Shown here: positions 59,036 to 64,000 of the stretch, piece by piece
Numbering within the stretch: position 1 is the stretch's first letter
Layout of the letters: every line of letters begins with the position of its first letter
DNA from: Vibrio natriegens NBRC 15636 = ATCC 14048 = DSM 759
Lineage (GTDB): Bacteria > Pseudomonadota > Gammaproteobacteria > Enterobacterales > Vibrionaceae
Assembly: GCF_035621455.1 (NCBI RefSeq)
Contig: NZ_CP141822.1
Coordinates: 248,001-312,000, forward strand
DNA length: 64,000 nucleotides
Direction of reading: 5' to 3'
Position numbers and translations under genes: made by a program
Notes under the pieces: model-generated
What the model was told of the DNA's origin: nothing
Databases searched by the model: none
The model's input: the letters and a program-made list of their open reading frames with translations, nothing else

Positions 59036-60997
59036 TTACTGGTTCAGATTAATTTGATAGATTGCAAAGCCGATTTCATCGGTCGCCACTTGCTTCATCG
59101 GGTATTGCGCTTTGTCTTTGATGAACTTCGCTGCTTTATCACTTGGTGAAGTCTCAAAGCGAATATCCAGTGGTTTGTCCGATTTAATTGGCGCGAATGA
59201 CCAGTTGTTGTCTGCACTTGGTGTGACTTCGCCGTGTTCTTCACTGACTCGTGAAATATAAGCCGCCACGACCGAACGGTTTTCATCTGGTGAGTCAAAC
59301 GCGATAAAGTCTGGCCCTGTACCTGGGAAGGTGTTGCTGTATGCTCGGTAGTTGTTGGTGGCGATAAGGAAGTCTTGTTTAGGATCGAGTGGTTTGCCGT
59401 TGAAAGTCAGATTCACAATACGCTGTGAATCTGGGTTTATCTCTTTACAGCCTGCATCATACTTAGGTGCTTTGGTTACATCGATTTGATAATTAACCCC
59501 GTCAATCACGTCGAAGTTGTAGGTACGGAAATTATCCCAGTCAATCAGAGACTGAGGTTGGGTGTTAGCAACATCAATCTGATTAAACTGACCAGCGCTG
59601 CACTCTAACCATTCCTGAACTTGTTCGCCTTTCACTTTTAGCGCGACCAGCGTATTTGGGTATAAATACAGATCGGCAGCGTTACGGAAAGTCAGCTGAC
59701 CTGATTCCACTTCCGTAAAGTTATTGGGATCGTTTTTACGGCCGCCGGCTTTAAATGGCGCAGCTGCACTGAGTACAGGAATGCCTTCTAAATCCGGGTC
59801 GCCCTGAATAAATCGTTCAACATAATCTTTTTGCGCTAAATTCACGATTTGGATCGTCGGGTCGTCCTGAACCAAAGACAGGAAGCTGTACATCACGTCA
59901 TTAGCCTTACCAATCGGTTGATTAACGAATTCGCGAGTTCCTTTATGGTCATCTTCTAATGCCTTTACGATGTCCGGGTCAGCTTCTGCCAAAGATGCCT
60001 TGTTGGCCTTATCAAAGATTGGACGTGCTTCAGATTGCCCGTCAACCACGTGCCATTTGTCATCTTTTTGTTTTAGGACCAAGTCCATGACGCCGACATG
60101 ACTTCCCCAGCGGCCTGGCATCACCGCAGTTACACCATTAATAGTGCCACTCTTATTGTCTACACCTTGCAGGTTTTCAAACCCTTTTCCTGGGAAGACT
60201 GCATGAGAGTGACCAAAAGCAATCGCATCAATCCCTTCAACCTGGGTTAAGTAGTAAACCGAGTTTTCTGCCCCTAGCTTATATGGATCTGTCGAAACGC
60301 CAGAGTGGGGGATGGCCACAATCACGTCTGCGCCTTCCGCTTTCATTTGAGGGACAAGCTTCTGCGCGGTTTCTTTAATGTCTTTGGCGAAGACTTTTCC
60401 TTCCAGGTTCTTTTTATCCCAGACCATGATCTGCGGCGGCACAAAACCGATGTACCCGACCTTGATTTGGTGCGTTTCACCATCTGTGTCTTTCATGGTG
60501 TAGGTTTTGATTAGATAAGGTTTGAACAAGTGCTCACCGGTTTCTTTATCAAAGACGTTGGCGTTGATGTAGGGGAAGTTGGCACCTGCGAGCGCTTTTT
60601 GCAAAAAGTCCAAACCGTAGTTGAATTCATGGTTACCGATATTGCCGACCTCATAATGAAGTTGGTTCATGGCTTTGTAGACGGGGTGAATTTCGCCATC
60701 TTCAATCCCTTTTGCCGCCATATAGTCACCCATAGGGCTGCCCTGAATGAGGTCACCATTATCCACTAACACGTTGTTTACGGATTCTGATTGAGCTTGT
60801 TTAACCAGAGTAGCGGCTCGGCTTAGACCAATTTGCTGAGACGGCTGGTCTTTGTAGTAGTCGTAGTCCATTACGTTGGTGTGAATGTCAGTCGTTTCGA
60901 TGATGCGTAGCTTGATCGTGTCAGCCATTGCTGGTCCGGCAAGCGTTAACATTCCGCTCAAAACCGCGACGGAAATAGGATTAACAGCCAATTTCAT
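59036..60997 (-). CDS. cpdB: Periplasmic 2',3'-cyclic-nucleotide phosphodiesterase / 3'-nucleotidase
   Basis: A 653-residue periplasmic enzyme that turns 2',3'-cyclic and 3'-nucleotides into nucleosides for uptake. A signal peptide ([25 protein letters not shown]) is followed by a calcineurin-like metallophosphatase domain ([39 protein letters not shown]) and a C-terminal 5'-nucleotidase domain. The start at 60997 gives that signal peptide and has a GGAG site; the open frame extends 51 codons further without any known feature. Divergent from cobA. Confidence 0.95.
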   Translation of the reverse strand: MKLAVNPISVAVLSGMLTLAGPAMADTIKLRIIETTDIHTNVMDYDYYKDQPSQQIGLSRAATLVKQAQSESVNNVLVDNGDLIQGSPMGDYMAAKGIEDGEIHPVYKAMNQLHYEVGNIGNHEFNYGLDFLQKALAGANFPYINANVFDKETGEHLFKPYLIKTYTMKDTDGETHQIKVGYIGFVPPQIMVWDKKNLEGKVFAKDIKETAQKLVPQMKAEGADVIVAIPHSGVSTDPYKLGAENSVYYLTQVEGIDAIAFGHSHAVFPGKGFENLQGVDNKSGTINGVTAVMPGRWGSHVGVMDLVLKQKDDKWHVVDGQSEARPIFDKANKASLAEADPDIVKALEDDHKGTREFVNQPIGKANDVMYSFLSLVQDDPTIQIVNLAQKDYVERFIQGDPDLEGIPVLSAAAPFKAGGRKNDPNNFTEVESGQLTFRNAADLYLYPNTLVALKVKGEQVQEWLECSAGQFNQIDVANTQPQSLIDWDNFRTYNFDVIDGVNYQIDVTKAPKYDAGCKEINPDSQRIVNLTFNGKPLDPKQDFLIATNNYRAYSNTFPGTGPDFIAFDSPDENRSVVAAYISRVSEEHGEVTPSADNNWSFAPIKSDKPLDIRFETSPSDKAAKFIKDKAQYPMKQVATDEIGFAIYQINLNQ

Positions 60998-61180
60998 TAG
61001 GTGCTCCAATTCAAGGGGTAAAAGATAAATGTAACGAAATTCTTTGCAACATGATGATTTAAGTGCAGAAAATTGTGAACAAACGCATTTTACTGAACCC
61101 TTTTCATATAAAACGCCCGCTTTTTCACGCTTTTGAATGAGACCAAACAAAAACTTCTTAGCAGATTTTTGAATAAAAAA

Positions 61181-61198
61181 TGAAATTTTAGAATTTCA
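61181..61198. repeat. Inverted repeat in the cpdB-cobA region
   Basis: TGAAATT-TTAG-AATTTCA, a perfect 7-bp-arm repeat, directly before a TAATAT that could be the cobA -10. It could be an operator; which protein binds is unknown. Confidence 0.45.
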
Positions 61199-61221
61199 GG
61201 TAATATAAACGCCCCGCCATA

Positions 61222-62136
61222 ATGCACGCATACCAAAATCTATGGACGATGAGCAAACACATGGCAGCGAAAGATACAGTCACCACTTTTCCCACATCAA
61301 AGCCTCGTTTGGTTTCTGATAACCCAACGGCAGTGACAACGCGATTTGCAAAGCGCTCACTGCAGCCTGGTGAAGTTGCACTCGTTGGTGCGGGTCCGGG
61401 TGACCCTGAACTTTTGACTGTCAAAGCACTGAACTGCTTACAGCAAGCCGATGTAGTTTTGTATGACTACCTTGTTTCTGAAGAGATCATGGCGTTGATC
61501 CCAAGCGATACTATCTTGGTTTGTGTTGGCAAGCGCGCTGGACACCATAGCGTACCGCAAGAGAAAACCAATCAACTGCTGGTAGATTTCGCTCAACAAG
61601 GATACCGAGTTGTACGAGTAAAAGGTGGCGATCCATTTGTGTTTGGTCGTGGTGGTGAAGAGCTCGAAGTTCTGGCTGATGCAGGTGTGCGCTTTCAGGT
61701 TGTGCCTGGCATTACCGCGGCGGCTGGAGCAACAGCTTATGCTGGGATTCCTCTGACTCACCGTGATTACGCTCAATCAGCCATTTTTGTCACTGGCCAC
61801 TTGAAAGAAGAAAGTGATGAGATGGATTGGTCGACACTGGCTCGCGGCAATCAGACTTTAGTGATCTACATGGGGCTGATGAAATCACACTATATTCAGA
61901 GTCAGCTTATTAAACATGGTCGCTCAGCCTCAACACCGATAGCTATTATCGAACGTGGTACGCAAATAGAACAGAAAGTATTTACGGGAGAATTGTCCCA
62001 ACTATCTGATTTATCGAAGGACGCTCAATCTCCTTCTTTAATCGTGGTAGGTGAAGTGGTGCGATTGTCTCAAAAGTTAGACTGGTTTTTGTCTAGTACT
62101 GAAATCAACAAAAGTGCTATTGCCAACTCCATATAA
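61222..62136 (+). CDS. cobA: Uroporphyrinogen-III C-methyltransferase
   Basis: A 304-residue SAM-dependent enzyme that methylates uroporphyrinogen III to precorrin-2, on the path to siroheme, the cofactor of sulfite reductase. [18 protein letters not shown] is the SUMT signature, followed by [17 protein letters not shown] and [22 protein letters not shown] (its parts are visible in order). Upstream cysteine genes and this one form the usual Vibrio cobA-cysD-cysN order. The start is uncertain: ATGs at 61222, 61249 and 61261 are in frame and none has a strong ribosome site. The first 45 residues are not conserved in the family. Confidence 0.92.
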   Translation: MHAYQNLWTMSKHMAAKDTVTTFPTSKPRLVSDNPTAVTTRFAKRSLQPGEVALVGAGPGDPELLTVKALNCLQQADVVLYDYLVSEEIMALIPSDTILVCVGKRAGHHSVPQEKTNQLLVDFAQQGYRVVRVKGGDPFVFGRGGEELEVLADAGVRFQVVPGITAAAGATAYAGIPLTHRDYAQSAIFVTGHLKEESDEMDWSTLARGNQTLVIYMGLMKSHYIQSQLIKHGRSASTPIAIIERGTQIEQKVFTGELSQLSDLSKDAQSPSLIVVGEVVRLSQKLDWFLSSTEINKSAIANSI

Positions 62137-62194
62137 TTTCAGTCCAAAGATTAGAGACGTAATGCGCCTTCAAGCTTAAAAGGAAATACAAAAC

Positions 62195-63103
62195 ATGGAC
62201 CAACAACGTTTAACTCACCTTAAACAACTCGAAGCGGAGAGTATTCATATTATCCGTGAAGTTGCGGCTGAGTTTGGTAACCCAGTCATGATGTATTCGA
62301 TTGGTAAAGACTCATCAGTGATGTTGCACCTAGCGCGTAAAGCGTTTTACCCGGGCAAAATCCCGTTCCCACTTTTGCATGTCGATACGGACTGGAAATT
62401 CCGCGAGATGATTGAGTTCCGTGACCGTACTGCAGAAAAATACGGTTTTGAGCTTTTGGTTCACAAGAACCCAGAAGGTCTTGCGATGGGTTGTAGCCCA
62501 TTTGTTCACGGTTCTTCAAAGCACACTGACATCATGAAGACTCAAGGTCTTAAGCAAGCACTAAACAAATACGGTTTTGATGCGGCTTTCGGTGGTGCGC
62601 GTCGTGATGAAGAAAAATCACGTGCGAAAGAGCGTGTGTATTCATTCCGCGATAAGAACCATACGTGGGATCCAAAAAACCAACGTCCAGAGCTTTGGAA
62701 AACCTACAACGGTCAGGTGAACAAAGGCGAGAGCATTCGTGTGTTCCCTCTATCAAACTGGACAGAACTGGATATTTGGCAATACATCTATCTAGAAAAT
62801 ATTGAGATCGTACCGCTTTACCTTGCTGACAAGCGTCCGGTTGTCGAGCGCGATGGCATGTTGATCATGGTTGATGATGACCGCATGGAAATTCAGCCAG
62901 GTGAAGTAGTAGAAGAGAAGAGTGTTCGTTTCCGTACTTTAGGTTGCTACCCGTTAACCGGCGCGATCGAATCCGAAGCCAATACGCTGACGGGCATCAT
63001 TGAAGAGATGCTGGTGGCGACATCGAGTGAGCGTCAAGGGCGAGCGATCGACCATGATCAATCAGGATCGATGGAACTTAAAAAACGTCAAGGTTACTTC
63101 TAA
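62195..63103 (+). CDS. cysD: Sulfate adenylyltransferase subunit 2
   Basis: A 302-residue ATP pyrophosphatase subunit which, with CysN, makes adenosine 5'-phosphosulfate from sulfate and ATP. The PP-loop is S35-IGKDSS ([13 protein letters not shown]), and [18 protein letters not shown] is the conserved inner block. It follows cobA by 58 bases and precedes cysN by 18 bases. CysB control is expected but no site was identified. Confidence 0.97.
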   Translation: MDQQRLTHLKQLEAESIHIIREVAAEFGNPVMMYSIGKDSSVMLHLARKAFYPGKIPFPLLHVDTDWKFREMIEFRDRTAEKYGFELLVHKNPEGLAMGCSPFVHGSSKHTDIMKTQGLKQALNKYGFDAAFGGARRDEEKSRAKERVYSFRDKNHTWDPKNQRPELWKTYNGQVNKGESIRVFPLSNWTELDIWQYIYLENIEIVPLYLADKRPVVERDGMLIMVDDDRMEIQPGEVVEEKSVRFRTLGCYPLTGAIESEANTLTGIIEEMLVATSSERQGRAIDHDQSGSMELKKRQGYF

Positions 63104-63121
63104 AGGATCTAAGGAAAGATA

Positions 63122-64000
63122 ATGAACAGTGCAGTTGAAGCTCAATTAGCCGAGCTTGGTATCGAAGGCTATTTAACACAACACCAGTACAAGTCTTTAC
63201 TTCGATTTCTGACTTGTGGTTCTGTTGATGACGGTAAGAGTACCCTTATTGGTCGCTTACTCCATGACTCAAAACAAATTTATGAAGATCAACTAGCGGC
63301 AGTGCACTCAGACAGCCAACGCGTAGGTACAACAGGTGAGAAGCCTGATTTAGCCCTACTTGTTGATGGTCTGCAGGCAGAGCGCGAGCAGGGTATCACT
63401 ATCGATGTAGCTTACCGTTACTTCTCTACACAGAAGCGTAAGTTCATCATTGCTGATACTCCAGGGCATGAGCAATACACTCGAAACATGGCAACAGGCG
63501 CTTCGACGTGTGATTTAGCCGTGATTCTGGTTGATGCACGTAAAGGCATTCTTGATCAGACTCGTCGTCACTCATTCATTTCAAACCTATTGGGCTTGAA
63601 GCATTTCGTTGTTGCAATCAACAAAATGGACTTGGTTGACTACTCGCAAGCACGTTTTGAAGAGATTCGTGATGAGTACCTTGAGTTCTCTGAAAAGCTG
63701 ACCGGTGATATTGATATTCAAATTATTCCGATTTCAGCACTTGAAGGCGATAACGTGGTCGACAAAGGTGAAAACCTGGATTGGTTTGAAGGTCCGTCAC
63801 TGCTTGAGCTACTGGAAAACGTTGATATTGACCACGAGAAAGGCAGCGGTGAATTCCGTTTCCCGGTTCAGTACGTTAACCGTCCTAACCTAGATTTCCG
63901 TGGTTTCGCTGGCACGATTTCTTCAGGTTCAGTGAAAGTGGGAGACAAGATCAAAGCGCTTCCATCAGGCAAAACGTCGACAGTTGCACGAATCGTAACT
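63122..64000 (+). CDS. cysN: Sulfate adenylyltransferase subunit 1 (cut by window end)
   Basis: The first 293 codons of the GTPase subunit that drives the CysD reaction; family members have about 475. The P-loop is GSVDDGKST (33-41), [17 protein letters not shown] carries switch II, and NKMDLVD is the G4 motif. The frame is open to base 64000. The ATG at 63122 is 18 bases after cysD, with an AAGGAAAG site. Confidence 0.97.
   Translation, partial: MNSAVEAQLAELGIEGYLTQHQYKSLLRFLTCGSVDDGKSTLIGRLLHDSKQIYEDQLAAVHSDSQRVGTTGEKPDLALLVDGLQAEREQGITIDVAYRYFSTQKRKFIIADTPGHEQYTRNMATGASTCDLAVILVDARKGILDQTRRHSFISNLLGLKHFVVAINKMDLVDYSQARFEEIRDEYLEFSEKLTGDIDIQIIPISALEGDNVVDKGENLDWFEGPSLLELLENVDIDHEKGSGEFRFPVQYVNRPNLDFRGFAGTISSGSVKVGDKIKALPSGKTSTVARIVT

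Overview
The window is chromosomal DNA of a Vibrio, most likely of the V. parahaemolyticus / V. alginolyticus / V. harveyi group. This rests on gene order and protein resemblance: the S10-spc-alpha ribosomal operons, an order rpmE-priA-cytR-ftsN-hslVU-menA-rraA-zapB-glpX as in other gammaproteobacteria, and a surface-polysaccharide locus ending at an rjg-type metallo-beta-lactamase gene. In vibrios the O/K-antigen locus lies between gmhD and rjg. The species cannot be fixed from the sequence alone.

Positions 1-22615 are the rjg-side part of a capsule/O-antigen locus. Two divergent leaders carry JUMPstart/ops elements (RfaH-type signals). The minus-strand one (879-891) precedes a small lipoprotein and a polysaccharide-export protein that runs off the window. 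The plus-strand one (about 3012-3057) precedes wza-wzb-wzc. Between them lies a separate ugd. After wzc come a UDP-HexNAc dehydrogenase and a C4-epimerase (tviB/tviC type, giving UDP-GalNAcA). They are separated by a frameshifted four-helix-bundle gene bracketed by CCTAG-type heptamer arrays. Then follows a visibly AT-rich cassette (about 10267-17990): Wzx flippase, an ATP-grasp ligase, Wzy polymerase, three glycosyltransferases (GT4, GT2, GT4) and an HpcH/HpaI-type aldolase. The locus closes with a pglC-pglD-pglE-pglF set that makes and loads N,N'-diacetylbacillosamine. Together the genes suggest a Wzx/Wzy-dependent polymer with a roughly four-sugar repeat, primed by diNAcBac, containing GalNAcA, possibly amidated by the ATP-grasp enzyme, and exported through Wza/Wzc.

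Positions 22721-39334 are core genome: rjg, yrbL, tpiA, a CHMI-like isomerase, a GT90 glycosyltransferase, DUF805 and DUF3135 proteins, a SufR-like Fe-S regulator, glpX, zapB, rraA, menA, hslU, hslV, ftsN, cytR and priA. Positions 39632-53973 hold rpmE and then the S10 operon (rpsJ to rpsQ), the spc operon (rplN to rpmJ, including secY) and the alpha operon (rpsM to rplQ), with leader and terminator hairpins at the expected boundaries.

Positions 54143-64000 hold a DUF2780 protein, fklB, an OapA/YtfB-like protein, an ElaA-like acetyltransferase, dbpA, a Crp/Fnr-type regulator, cpdB, and a sulfate-assimilation run cobA-cysD-cysN, in which cysN is cut by the window end.

The least explained items are the capsule's ATP-grasp ligase and aldolase, the heptamer-flanked four-helix-bundle gene, two related TAGGGCC palindromes, and a perfect 16-bp palindrome before the SufR-like regulator.
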